NCBI GenBank assembly: GCA_963969395.1
Contig: OZ017797.1
Location: 16,864,001 to 16,928,000 of the forward strand
Origin: Pseudoscleropodium purum
Taxonomy: Eukaryota; Streptophyta; Bryopsida; Hypnales; Brachytheciaceae
Direction of reading: 5' to 3'
DNA length: 64,000 bases
A model generated the notes under the pieces. It did no database searches. It was given only the letters and a program-made list of their open reading frames with translations, and was not told where the DNA came from. The translations under genes and the position numbers were made by a program. Positions 13,286 through 25,000 of this stretch are shown here, piece after piece (position 1 is the first letter of the stretch; each line of letters starts with the position of its first letter).

Positions 13286-14808
13286 TTATACGGTACGTAA
13301 TGCAGTATCATGCAGGAATTGTAGCAACTTATTAATTTTGATGCAACGTCCACCAAGCCTGTTGAATTGAAACTGCTGCCTTTGTTGGAGCTTAGTAGCC
13401 CCACCCTTTGCACACCCCATGCTCACACTTGGGCTTGTCCTTGCCACAAACCGTTCTGCACTTGCCACAATTCTTGGGGTCAGACTTGTAATCCCATGCC
13501 ATGTGGTTTTGCATGCCCCCCCGCAGCAAGTTTTTCCACCTCCGCACGGGCTGTTGCACTTCCCGCAGTTTTTAGAATCCGTCAAGAAGCTCTTGGGATC
13601 CACACACACTCCAGCGCAACACGTCTTTCCGTTGCCGCACTTGATGCCGCATTTCCCACAGTTGTACGTGTCCGTCTGGAAGCTGGCGGTGGTTAAGCAC
13701 GTCTTGCCGCAGCACGTTTTTCCATATTCGCACTTGTTGTTGCACTTGCCGCAGTTGTTGTTGTCACTCAAGACGCAGGTGCCGCAGCAGAGCTCGAAGT
13801 CGAAGCAGCGGTTCCCGCACTGTCCGCAATTCTGTGGGTCGTAGATGAAGGAGAGCGGGCTTCGGCATTGGCCGTTGCAGCACGTCGGGGTCTTGCCGTA
13901 GCAGGCTTTGCCGCAGGAACCGCAGTTCTTGTTGTCGGATTTGAAGGTTGAGGCGTCGACGCACAAGCCTTTGCAACAAGTTTGGGAGCTGGAGCACTTG
14001 AAGCCGCACTTGCCACAGTTCTCGGGGTCGCTCTGGAAGATGGAGGGAGGTTGGCATTTGCCACCGCAGCAAGTCGTGGATCCCGAGCAACAGTAGCCGC
14101 AGCTGCCGCAGTTGTTCCGGTCAGTGAGGTAGCTTAGAGAGGAGACCTTGTTGCACTTTCCTCCAGACCAGCAGCAATTGTTCTTTGCTGTTCCGGATAA
14201 GCAGGTTTGCTTGCTTTGGCAGTTGCACGAAATTAAACCCCGCATCCACCCCGTAGCCCGTTGCACCTGCAACAACGAATGCCTCATAATTAACACATGA
14301 ATTGAACATCAATAATACAGAACAATCTCGAGGAACAATCGGCATTCAATTCGTCCAATTTATGTTCCAATTCACGCAATTGACGCTTTTCGCCCGTGGA
14401 GTGAATTGCGTTTCAAAAAATTCTGAAACTCAGTAATCGACATAATTAAACACCAGCAAAACTGAAGTAAAACTGAATCCAATGGCATCCCACCGCATAC
14501 TCAAATCTCAGTATTACGAAACTCTCCCAACAGGACTAACTCGACAATCACAACAATGCCATCCTCATCATGAGCACCGTACCTAATAAGCTACAACAAT
14601 CTAAATCGATATGCGCGCATGCAGAAGAGACAAACTCATGATCATGATTCGCTGAGGAGGCAGTAAGTAACAATGGTGCAGGGCTTGCGAACAAACAAAC
14701 TAGATTGATCCAAACAATTATGGTCATACCTGCAAGGGTGGCAACGAGAAAGATAGTGCCCAGGAACAACAGCAGAAGCAGTTGCGAACGCTGCGAATGG
14801 CCAGCCAT
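13286..14808 (-). CDS. STIG1-like secreted cysteine-repeat protein, frame broken
   Basis: Exon 1 (14808-14730) starts MAGHSQRSQ followed by a leucine-rich stretch, a clear signal peptide, and ends at a good donor (CAG|GTATG). The second exon, from about 14270 down, carries a long cysteine-rich frame with seven intact repeats of roughly 30-45 residues, each with a CC pair and an NCGxC motif (NCGSC, NCGKC, NCGQC). This resembles the Stig1 family of small extracellular proteins of stigma and other tissues; eight repeats is longer than the usual single unit. Two problems are seen. Exon 1 ends in phase 1 and the best acceptor (14271/14270) leads into a frame different from the cysteine frame. Near the 3' end a CATGG tandem duplication shifts the frame, so an eighth NCGKC repeat and its natural stop at 13392-13394 are read out of frame and translation runs on to 13286. 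It may be a young pseudogene, or the sequence may contain errors. Confidence 0.72.
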
Positions 14809-14973
14809 GATGATACCACCTCAAACTCAAACTTCACACTCAAGATTCAAAGCTTGTGCGATTAATGAAGGCTTGCAGGAGATTGATCGATGGAACTCAG
14901 AGTTGACTGCAACAATAAACACCTGGATCATGCAGCTGCAGGTGGTCATGTTTGAAGAGACGACTTGGGCTCG

Positions 14974-14982
14974 TATTTATAT
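14974..14982 (-). promoter_or_regulatory. Possible TATA box of the STIG1-like gene
   Basis: On the minus strand the motif ATATAAATA lies about 165 bases upstream of the STIG1-like ATG, a plausible distance for a TATA box with a UTR of about 130 bases. It is supported by motif and position only. Confidence 0.35.
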
Positions 14983-15399
14983 CTGCAGTTTCTAATAGGA
15001 TGCGTACCGCTCCCCAACTGCTAGATTGTCGGAGAGTGGGACTATGGTTGCAAAAGTCAAGAGTTGGGATGATAACAGATACTCCGTAATTGACTTCTAA
15101 GGCTGATGCCGTGCCCGAGGTCGATGGGAGCTACTGTAGTGTTTTCGTTTCTAAAATAATCTTGTTTGGACAAACTCAATCTCAACAGGCTGGTTTTAAT
15201 GTAAAGAATCGTAAAGGAGAATGTTTTTAACAGATATTTCGTTAAAATGGAGGCATTCCTTCAGCATTTTTCCATAAATTTTCTAAGACTGGTATAGATT
15301 TCAGACCCTCAAACCCTGAAATCTAGGACAGGTATACAGTTTAGAACGCACGTCCTGAACCAAAAAGTGCCAAGTTTGTGAAATACTGCCATTTTAATG

Positions 15400-15660
15400 A
15401 AATTTCAGAATGATTCTGAAACTCATTTTCGATTTCATTGTCGATTTCATTTTCAAATTCATTCAGAAATTCATTTTCAACCTCAGACTCAATTTGATAC
15501 TCAGCTTTTATTTTCATCTTCATTCTGATATTTGATTTCGAATTTCATATAGATCTCGGAGTTCGTTTTCAATTTCAATTCCAAGTTTACAGTTTTGAAA
15601 TTCATTTTAAAAGTGTATTGTAAAGTTCATTGTGAAACTCGTTCTAAACTTTTTTCTTGA
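15400..15660. repeat. Degenerate ATTTCATTTTCA-type low-complexity array
   Basis: Units of about 12 to 18 bp built from TTCATTTTC and GATTTCA recur imperfectly across this segment. On the minus strand they produce a spurious open frame rich in Asn, Glu and Ile (NEFENEIDNEIENE). I read it as a decayed microsatellite, not a gene. Confidence 0.6.
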
Positions 15661-15919
15661 TTTTTCAGCTTTTACTGACAATTCCATTGTCATTCAGGCT
15701 TCCACTCAAACAATTGAGTCAGCAAATTATTGCCTGCCTTACAGAGTTACAGTGTGTAAATTGGATCAAGAATGATTGGTTCAAACAGGCTTTTAAGGTT
15801 AGAACAGCTAATATCATCGGAATAAGAGTTTTATAATGGTCCTGTTACAGTAGTGTGGATGAAATGATGAATTGAATTGCACTTGTTGCACAAAGTCTAA
15901 GAAGATATTCTTCTGAATC

Positions 15920-16095
15920 CCTCTGTGAATTTTGTCTCTAACTTTGGATTTAAGGTTCTAAATCTCAAATGAATTTTTGGAGATAAAAGTTAGTTTGATT
16001 TACCATGGCTACATGAGGTTTAAAGTTCTACATTGAACACAATTCCTATGTTTGACTTGATTAAGTATGAGTGGTCGAGCTCCTACTAATTTTAA
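15920..16095 (+). repeat. Dispersed repeat copy related to the 56.5-kb foldback
   Basis: This segment matches the right arm of the foldback at 56451-56647 in the same order, with an internal gap. Shared blocks include CTCT.TGAA.TTTGTC, the GGATTTTTGGA.ATAAAA type block and TTCTACATTGA.CACAATT followed by CCTATGTTTTGACT-like sequence. It is a diverged, internally deleted family member. Confidence 0.6.
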
Positions 16096-16459
16096 TTTTA
16101 ATATTCCACATGAGTTACTTCACCTTCTATGACCCTACTTGTATAAATAGATTGCTTATATTCTCTTTCCAAGAATCACATCTACAAGGATATCTCAATA
16201 AGTGTGAATTGATGGCTAGAAATGTCCAATTTATTAGATTTTTTCTAGTTGGATTTTCTTGATTTTTGCTGTGGACAGCCACCATTCATATGTAATGGTC
16301 CCTCGACCATATCATATTGATAGGAATGGCTTGGAGTTGGACTGTTGGAGTTGGCCACCGATATCAAAGTGATTAGTGGATTTAAGAATGTTCTTAAGAG
16401 GATGCCACCTCGACTGCCATCTAGGTACGGTTGATAAGTGATCAGTCAGGTAGGAACTA

Positions 16460-16585
16460 GGGCTTGTTTTTTTGGACTAGTGTCCCCCCTGCTGGCTTCA
16501 CTCCAAAAGTCAATTTTTGGAGGGATGAAACCAGAGAGGTCAGATTTTTGACAGTCTGGCGAAATTTCGCCAAAAATAAAAGCCC
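16460..16585. repeat. Small MITE-like foldback
   Basis: Terminal inverted repeats GGGCTTGTTTTTTTGG (16460-16475) and CCAAAAATAAAAGCCC (16570-16585) match at most positions and flank a 126-bp unit. Inside are the perfect 16-bp palindrome TGGCGAAATTTCGCCA (16557-16572) and a smaller CTCCAAAA...TTTTGGAG foldback. No obvious target-site duplication was seen. Confidence 0.4.
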
Positions 16586-16973
16586 TGTTGGGAATGCACA
16601 ACAATTTACAGCTGAGTTAACACCACCTTAATGTCAGGTGGGAAGGGCCCCTGAGGATTAGAATTGCAAAAAATCATGCTCTAAGTTAACGTAATCTACT
16701 TTGCTGCTAGTGTAGCCCACTTGCAAATTTTAATAAGTAAGGCTGGTTGACATTGCATTCCACGTTTTGACTTTGTATCCTCACAGTTCCATGTTGATTA
16801 CTCTGTACTAAACCTGTTGCAGGTCAGAAGGTCGCGATTGCTCGTCTTTACATAACATGTACATAATGTACATTCGTTTGAATAACAGCAAAAGGTACGG
16901 GAGGCTCATTTAGTTCAAGTCCAATGCATTAGAGTAAGGCCACTTGTGGATGGCAAGCTTGTATTTTGCCTCT

Positions 16974-17190
16974 TAATTAACCCTGTAAGGCTGCTGTGGA
17001 CACTAAGTGTCCGATGGATGACATGACAGAGAATTCCTCTATACAGAAGTGCAACTATTCATCCTTCATGTTTTGTTGTGAAAAGGGAACTTCTTCTATA
17101 GTAGTTTGACTTTCAATGAACACTTTTCCATTTTTTTAAGCAATTGATTCCCATAGTATTAGAAAATGATGAATTCAATGAAGACCGGCT
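16974..17190 (+). repeat. Dispersed repeat, copy A
   Basis: Shares ordered blocks with copies at 47840-48005 and 48228-48463: TTAATTAACCCTGTAA, AAGTGTCC, GATGACA, AGAAGTGCAA, TTCATC, a TGTG.AAA.GGGA run, ATAGTAGTT, TGA.CACTTTT and a T run with AA.CAA.TGATT. It contains no open reading frame. The family origin (solo LTR or non-autonomous element) is not clear. Confidence 0.6.
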
Positions 17191-17370
17191 CATCCTTATA
17201 GGGTTAAATTTTGCAAAATACATTAGACTAACAAGAAGAATGTGGAATAGAACTGATCAAATGTCAAAGGTCACTCTACATCATGTATAGTAGAATGTTC
17301 TAAAGCAACCATGCTCTAAAAGCGATCATGATACATAGGGGGAGATCCGGGAGGTGTTACCCCCTAGGTA

Positions 17371-17460
17371 AAGTTTTGAGGTTGCAACTTGACCCCCACA
17401 CCCCAAACTTTCTATTTTAAGAAAATTTAGAGAGGGGGTCAAGCTACAACCCCAAAGCTT
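17371..17460. repeat. Inverted repeat next to a G26 run
   Basis: Arms 17371-17397 and 17434-17460 are 27 bp each and match at 23 positions when one is reverse-complemented (AAG.TTTG.GGTTG.A.CTTGACCCCC). The loop is 36 bases. The homopolymer tract begins seven bases after the right arm. Confidence 0.65.
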
Positions 17461-17466
17461 CATCTT

Positions 17467-17492
17467 GGGGGGGGGGGGGGGGGGGGGGGGGG
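17467..17492 (+). repeat. Homopolymer run of 26 G
   Basis: Twenty-six consecutive G residues are seen on the + strand. Such a run is rare in AT-rich plant DNA. It could form G-quadruplexes, could be a true mutational hot spot, or could be a sequencing or gap-filling artefact. Confidence 0.9.
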
Positions 17493-19310
17493 ATTGTTGT
17501 TTTCCATTTTCCTTGTAACAAAGCTACATTTTTATTTCTTCAATGTACCAATAGTATACATTTCATGAGGTGGTCGCTTATACTGACCACTACATTTCAA
17601 CTCCAAAAATTTGTAACTAATTTCATAAGGGTCCAAAAAATATGAAACAACTTGGGTTAAATGCCATTTCCATTTTTCTTCCTTTAAAAATTTATTGAGA
17701 ACTATTTCAAGGAGTTTAGCTTCCCCCAAATGCAATTAGCTCTTAAATGGTCGCTTTATGAGCAAACTACCTTATTCATGTTTAGGTGAGTGTCTATCAT
17801 TCATTTGGTAACCTAAAAGTAGGACAATTTCCCTTGAAGGTTGTATGTTTCAAAACAAAGCAAAAGTAGATAGGACAACTTCATGATTCAATCATTTCCA
17901 TGTAACTTATCAAAGGGAGCACCCATATTATATTGTTGGGTTGGTTTCTATAAATTAAATCGTTGTTCAAAGTCAACAACTCTCCACTAGATGAGTTGGT
18001 GAGGATCAAGTTTGGAAAAAAATTAGGTAATATCTGTCAAAAAATGTCACATATCATCTTGTGTTTGGTGTACGATGATCTCTACATCTCAAAATTTGAC
18101 TTGACATTTTCATTTTGGCTCTTTAATTCTTATTGAATTTGACCCTTACATATGGTGTTCATCACTTTAAATGGCTAGCTAGTTAGAATAGGCGAAACTA
18201 TAAAATTTCTCTTATGGGTATTTTGAATTTCAAATTTGTACTAGAGGTGGTAGTTGTGGACTAGATAATTAAATTGAAAGTTAAAAAAAATATGAAATTA
18301 TAATTTTTAAAACTAGAAAAACAATTCAATAAATTAAAATAATTTGAAATTGGCCATTGTATCCAACTTAAAGGGTTTTTTAGTTAATTAATTATATCTT
18401 AATATAAGCAAATTCTATCATTTCCTCACTCATACAATAGAAGAGTACTTGAAGCACATGTATACACCTTTGATCTTGCTATTTATAAATTCCATTTTAG
18501 TAGTATGCATACTCCTAGAAGTTGACCTTTGATTTCAATTTTTTTTTTAAACTAAATATTGTATTAAATTGGCAATGCAATGTCTAATCAAGGGCTAATT
18601 ATAACATTAAATGATTCTTGAAAGACACACAAATATTATATGAATTGTTAAATAGTCATTGATCACTACTTTTCTTATAATACTTTTGGTCATTAAGGAT
18701 TATAATGTAAAAGTTATGACAAAAAGACTCAATTGCTTCAAACATGTAAATAGAAATTGTAGAAATGTTTCTCTCACTCACTTCCATCTTGCAAAATCAC
18801 TATTTAGGTTTTAGTGTCATTGTTTGGTTCAAATGTATATGTCACATTTGGACAATGATTATAAATGCAATAATAGTGAATTTCTAGCTTTTTGTTGTTC
18901 ATTTCAATAATGACCAACAATTTAATCTCTTTCCAATTTGAATTCAACTATAAATATTAACAATCTAATTTCTACTCCAATTTGAAATTTCAAAATATTT
19001 CAAAAATTGAATTTCTTATTGAAATTTGAAATTTGAGCTTGTAAATAAAACCCCCTCATTTTTGAAATATGTAATCTCACAAAAATTTGGATTATACTAA
19101 ATAAATTGTACATTATAGCATACATCTAGGGTGAGAATTTTAGATTTAGAAGCAATTTTGTTTATGTTATCAATTTTTTTGTTCTACCTTTAAAAATTCA
19201 TCATAATTCCAACATTTAAAAAAAATTGACATTAGAAGATTTTTGGGACCTCCGGATGCCTGCAAGTTATCATAGCCTGCAAACGCAAGGAACAGGTTCG
19301 GCACAGCGGT

Positions 19311-19470
19311 ATGACGTGGCCGAGCCCCTGCCACGTCATTGATCAATTTCTTTTTTGCATTTGGAGACTTATTTATTTATTTCTTTTAATGAAAAAGAAA
19401 ATTCTGACAATAGGCTGTTTCCCTCGCTGTGGGGAACAACTGCAGGGGAACAACTACAGGGAAACAGGCC
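19311..19470. repeat. GC-richer patch with two inverted repeats
   Basis: A perfect 10-bp inverted repeat, ATGACGTGGC (19311-19320) and GCCACGTCAT (19330-19339), is followed by a second one, GGCTGTTTCCCT (19413-19424) against AGGGAAACAGGCC (19458-19470). Between the arms of the second pair, GGGGAACAACT is directly repeated at 19431 and 19445. The first pair carries ACGT cores of the bZIP-binding type. Function is unknown. Confidence 0.55.
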
Positions 19471-21362
19471 CGAAACAAGCTTCTAGACCCTTCAAAACTC
19501 TTCTAATGGAATTTATAACTTATAGGAGGCATATGATTTTTTTTTCAAAAATTGAATGAATTTTTTTGCTTACAGAGTTATAGTGACTTAATTTACTTTA
19601 CCATTAAAAATTAATTTTAAACCCACCTTCTTTCTATAAGTACATAGTCATATTTAAATACACTAATTATAACATATTTTACAAGATTCTTTATAGGATC
19701 AGGTTGAATAATTTGAATTGCTCATTTAAGATAATAAGCAAAGAAAAAATAAAGAAAATTTACAATTGAGGAATATTTTTTCATTGAAGACAAATGGAAA
19801 TCACAAAGTTGTACTTGTTTGAGGATTTTTGTATTTTTTATCGAAAAATATTTACACTTCAATTGTAGCTTCAATCAATGTTTTGCCTCTAAATCATCAT
19901 AGCCTCACTTTTTCCTCATAGTGGTTGTGATTGTGTAATGTAGGAGATTGTATTTCTACCGCTATCAATCAAAGACTCCTTGCATTCCATGATACTAGTC
20001 CTTTTGGGGTTTTTCATTTGTCCCAATTTACTTGTCTCATTTAACAATGTACTTCAAATTTGATTTTTGAATTAAAGATGATTTCTTTTGTTTTTAATGT
20101 TAACTAATGAAATGAAGCACAAAGTCTAGCTTATCATCTACTTTATAAATTAAGAAGTTTTAAAGATTGAATTTTTATAGTAATTTGAAGATGATTGGAT
20201 AAAAGACCAAAAGACATTGAACTTGTCATCAAATCTATTGGATTTGAAGTTATACTTTTGTAGATTAAAACACCTAAAAAAGGCAAGTTATGTAGTTGCA
20301 TAATAAGTCTTCTTTCTCTGTGAAGTCTATCCTTGATTATTTATTTGTAGTACTTTGTATCTTTTGCAAACTCCTATTTTTTTATTTTTCCTTGGCTACA
20401 ATCAATAGCCACATTCATTTGCTTTCTACTTGAAAGGACATATTGAGAGGACAATTTACTATAGAATCATTTGATAGTAATATGTGTTGCCAAATTGTTG
20501 ATAGAGTTGGGGACAAAAAGATTCATTCCTTATTGAGTTCCTTCACCACATAGTCAATTCCTCACCAAATTTAAAACAAATAACATGTTTTTAAAGGTGC
20601 AAGAGATAAACAGAGGTATTAAATTTTGAAGAAAATCAAACAAAGAAAAATAATAGTAAAATAATTTGGAAACAATAAAGGACAATCATCGTTGGAAGGC
20701 ACCACCAATCTACCACCAATTTATCACTAAATAATCTATTATCAATCTACAAGATGCTTGCTTGATTTGAGGTACTTTCAAGTTCTAAAGAACAATTTAG
20801 AGCCAAATCAATGTTAAAAGATGTTGATGAGCATGATTGGCATAGTCCTTCAATAGGGGTTGTACATGCAAAATTGTGCTTGGCATGAATTAAAAGGATG
20901 GTAAAGCTAGTGTCTACACCTCAAATTTTAATTCATTTTGCTCCCCTTTCTTAGCTTTTAGTATATATAATTAATTTTAAATTTGGTGAAAAATTGATTG
21001 TATGAGAAAGGTCCAAGTGAGGACTAAACCTATTTATCCGCGACTCTACTTTCATATTTCAAATTTTCAAACTTACTCTACACGTACTTGCACGTAGAAC
21101 TGCAAAGTGGCACAATATGGTAGTCACATGACACGAATTGGGTCTCTTCCCTGAAGCACTGTTCTCCATCCTTCACGTCTTCATTCTTCAATTGATATGA
21201 TTCTTCATGCATTGCTGTGTCCGCCGTGCTTTATGATGTGCATTGTGAATTATTCCCATCTTCCATTACTGTACCAAGCAACTGCGACGCTGCATGGATC
21301 AATCTGTTCTCGATCTCAAGACGTGATGAGCGGTGAGTATTTTTGGTGTCTCCAGAGCATCA

Positions 21363-21894
21363 ATGGCGAAACTCATGCAATGAACCCGATCTATTGTGCG
21401 GTGGAGGTCATTCGAAATCCTGCCTCAATTTTCTCTGGAATGACTGTATTGCAAATTGCGTATTAAATCGTCCGAGAGGTTGCGAGTTAGTTTGGCTCGT
21501 CACTTGCGACCTTCGGAGTTCGGATTCGGCAGACATTAATTTAATGCTGACCAGTCAGGTTGTTCAGATGCGAAGTTGGGTCTTCCATTATTAATGAGCA
21601 CTTTAATTGGATGCTGCAGTGGTAAATCTGCTCTCGCGATAATTTCGTATGGTTGTGAATTTGGAGTCAGCTTTGGTTCCGCTCGGGGACATGGCGGAAT
21701 TCATGCAGTGATTTTGCAATGAATCCGATTTCTTTGTGCGCTGGAGGTAACTCGAAATCGTGTCTTTCCTTAAGAATGCATCTTTTGCACATTGCGTCCT
21801 GGAGGTTCAAATTAGGGTTGGTTCTTCAGCTTCAACTTTGATTCTTCAGAAATTGAACTCAATGTAGCAAATTGAGGTCAATCAGGTTGTTCAG
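21363..21894 (+). repeat. Imperfect tandem duplication upstream of OGDH E1
   Basis: Two diverged copies about 330 bp apart lie in the promoter or 5' UTR. Copy 1 starts near 21363 and copy 2 near 21692. Both contain, in order, a GGCG.AA.TCATGCA block, a CAATGAA.CCGAT block, a TTGTGCG.TGGAGGT block followed by TCGAAATC, then GCA.ATTGCGT and finally TCAGGTTGTTCAG (21555-21567 and 21882-21894). Confidence 0.7.
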
Positions 21895-22042
21895 AGTACG
21901 TTGCCATGGTGTAAATTTTTTTATAAAGTCGTTTTCACTGGTGTCTTTTGGAGTCCGGAAGAATTCGAAAATACACAAGCCAGATGACGTTCCCTTTTTT
22001 TTTTGGTTGCAGTGCTTACGTGACGTCAGTATCTAAGTGGAG

Positions 22043-25000
22043 ATGGCTTGCAAATTCTTTTCGTGTCTGGCCCGTCTGGCTGGTGTAGGAAAGAGCATTG
22101 ACGATAAGCTGCAACTCAGTCATAGGAAAAATGGAATGGATGCTGCGAAATTTCTCGTTCGGAGACAACTGCGGCATTTGCTTTTGGTGCCGAGGAGCTA
22201 CAGACAGTTTCATGTTGGTTCATTGCCTCGGGGCATCGACGTATTGCCAAAACCCCATGGATTCTTCCTAGGGTTCTTGCGCTCGTTGCATGGAAGCAAT
22301 GTGTGCCATTATAGCACATCTACGCAATCTGTGCCTCTCTCGAGATTGAAGGACAATTTTATACATGGAACGAGTGGTAATTTCTTAGAGGAGCTTCAAC
22401 GGCAGTGGGAAGCGGATCCGAACAGCGTGGACCCGTCGTGGCAAGTTTTCTTCAAGAATTTCACTGGGACGGGTGGCAGAATGGCTCTCACTGGCAGCAC
22501 TTCCACACAGGTGGGTGCTCAGATTGAACAGGGGATCTCACTGAACTCCAGTAGAGGATCTGAAATTGTCCATTTCTCAACAGTTGTAACTTTCTAGGTC
22601 TAGAATATTATACTAAGGAGCACACGTGAATATTAAGGTCGAGGATGCTCTTTCCGTCACTTTTAAGCAGTTTGACCAATATATAAGAGTGTGCTTTCAT
22701 TGAGAGGTCACCCAATAGAGCTCACTAGAGAGCTCACTTTCGGGTACTGCAAGAGCCATTCTCTCTTGAATCAAACTCTTCCAAATTTTCTCACTCAATA
22801 TTTGAATTTCTTATGCATCCTTCAAAGTGGGAGGTTGTAGACCACTATTGAATTGACAGTAGAAAACCTCATTTCCATTTAGCATTAAGATGAGTGACCA
22901 TAGTCTTGCTCCCAATCTGCTAATTGGAATCCAACTTAAACGTATGAAGAGATGAGTTTCTGGTGGTAACATGGGTCAGTGTAGGTGACGGGATCAGGTC
23001 TCTAGCAATTTTTATACCTTCTGCTAGTCTACCTTGTCAGGAATTCCTTAGGCAACCTTCTTCACTTGCTCTGAATATAAACTGGCTACCTCGTGGCTCT
23101 CCTGCTTCCAGGATGGCTTGCGGGTTGCCATGCTGATTAGGGCATACCAAGTTAGTGGGCACATGAAGGCCAGACTAGACCCTCTGAATTTAGGTGTCCG
23201 TACTCCACCTGCTGAGTTAGAGCCTCAGAGCTATGGATTCTCCGCTGCTGATATGGACCGAGAGTTCGCGGTTGGTGTGGAAACAATGGCAGGAATATTG
23301 GGCGCTCGAAATCAACCGCAGACATTGAAGAACATTATTGCTCGACTTGAGAAGGCGTATTGTGACACTATAGGGTTTGAATACATGCACATTCAAGACC
23401 GGGATAAGTGTAACTGGCTCAGAGACAAGATTGAGAGTCAGGTGACGAATATAGTATTACCCTTTGAAATTGAAAATTAGTCCGGACAAAATTGACTTTT
23501 ATTACCTTATTGTTGAGAATTCTGTTACAGATGATTTTTGGTAATAAATTGTCTAGATTTCATCTGTTTGATCTGGTGAACTGCACGATACATGTTTTAA
23601 TATCAATTCTTGTAGGCTTGAGCAGCCTGTTGTGCTCTCTCCCGCTCGACGTGCGGAGATTTTCGACCGTCTGGTGTGGGGAACTCATTTCGAAAGCTTT
23701 ATAGCTCTGAAGTGGACGGCAGCAAAGCGATTTGGCTTAGAGGGATGCGAGACTCTTATTCCTGGAATGAAGGTATGAGTACGTGGTGCCATAGGCTCGA
23801 ACCTTTCTAATATGACCTCTAAAAATGACATTCCAGAATAGCTTGCACATTTGCCACACTATCACTGACTATCGCACTATTGTCACACATTCAGGCTATG
23901 TTATAGTGAAAAGGTTGGGACCCCCAGGTAGTGAGATTAACTAGGTTTAAGTGCACTTGTGACCCGAATTCAGAATTATCGTCTAAATGAAACTTTAGAA
24001 AATAAGTTTTCCTAAAAGATGAGAATTTGCCCGAATGTTTCTTCACCGTTTTCTTAATTTTTTTCCATTTAGAGTCTCCGTCCTATTATTGAGACGAGCG
24101 TACCTGCAGGAGCTGATTGATTCCGCAGCAGAAGGTGGCGTGGAGAGCGTTGTGATTGGAATGCCTCACCGTGGGCGGCTGAATGTGTTGGGAAACGTGG
24201 TGCGAAAGCCGCTTCGGCACATCTTCAGTGAGTTCAGTGGGGGCATCAAACCGGTGGGAGAGGATGGGAGCTACACCGGCAGTGGTGATGTGAAGTACCA
24301 CTTGGGCACATCGTATGACCGGCCCACTCGTAGTGGCAAGAATATCCATCTGTCACTCGTGGCCAACCCAAGCCATTTGGAGGCTGTTGCCCCGGTTGTG
24401 ATTGGAAAAACGCGTGCCAAGCAATACTACTCAAATGACAAAGATGGACAGAGGAACATGGCTGTGATCATGCATGGCGATGGCAGCTTTTCTGGCCAGG
24501 GAGTCGTGTATGAAACCCTGCACCTGAGCGACCTCCCGAATTACTGTACTGGTGGCAGTGTCCACGTCGTTGTCAACAACCAGGTCTGTAGAACAACGGT
24601 TCTGTGTTTTTTAGACGCTGTCTTTCCGTTTCGTTCAATCTCGCCAATCTCTGGTACTTGCGTTTTGATGCTCTTGTCTGTATTTTCTAGGTTGCTTTCA
24701 CAACAGACCCCAAATTCAGTCGCTCCTCACCTTACTGCACTGATGTAGCCAAAGCACTATGCGCCCCAATATTTCATGTGAACGGGGATGATGTGGAAGC
24801 AGTTGTGCGTGTGTGTGACTTGGCTGCTAAATGGCGCTGCCGCTTCCTTTCTGATGTGATCGTGGATATCGTGTGCTACCGGAGGTAAATTATCATCACG
24901 CCTTCCAGAAGGACTATTTCTGCTATTTCGTATGTAGTTGCAGTAGTATCGAGAGGAAGTTCCTGTGACATCAGTGACTTGTTGTATTGCAGGTTTGGAC

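Larger units (their letters stand above)
15000..21360. other. AT-rich gene-poor spacer with scattered repeats
   Basis: About 6.3 kb with no convincing gene between the STIG1-like and OGDH genes. It holds a degenerate ATTTCATTTTCA-type low-complexity array (15400-15660), parts of dispersed repeats shared with the 47-57 kb region, small foldbacks and a G26 run, listed separately. The rest is AT-rich with no coding signal. Confidence 0.6.

Noticed and set aside
15341..15523. 60-codon minus-strand frame rich in Asn and Glu
   Set aside because: It is the translation of a degenerate microsatellite.
22037..22042. Upstream GTG extension of the OGDH frame
   Set aside because: A GTG start is unlikely in a nuclear plant gene; the ATG at 22043 begins a good mitochondrial presequence.
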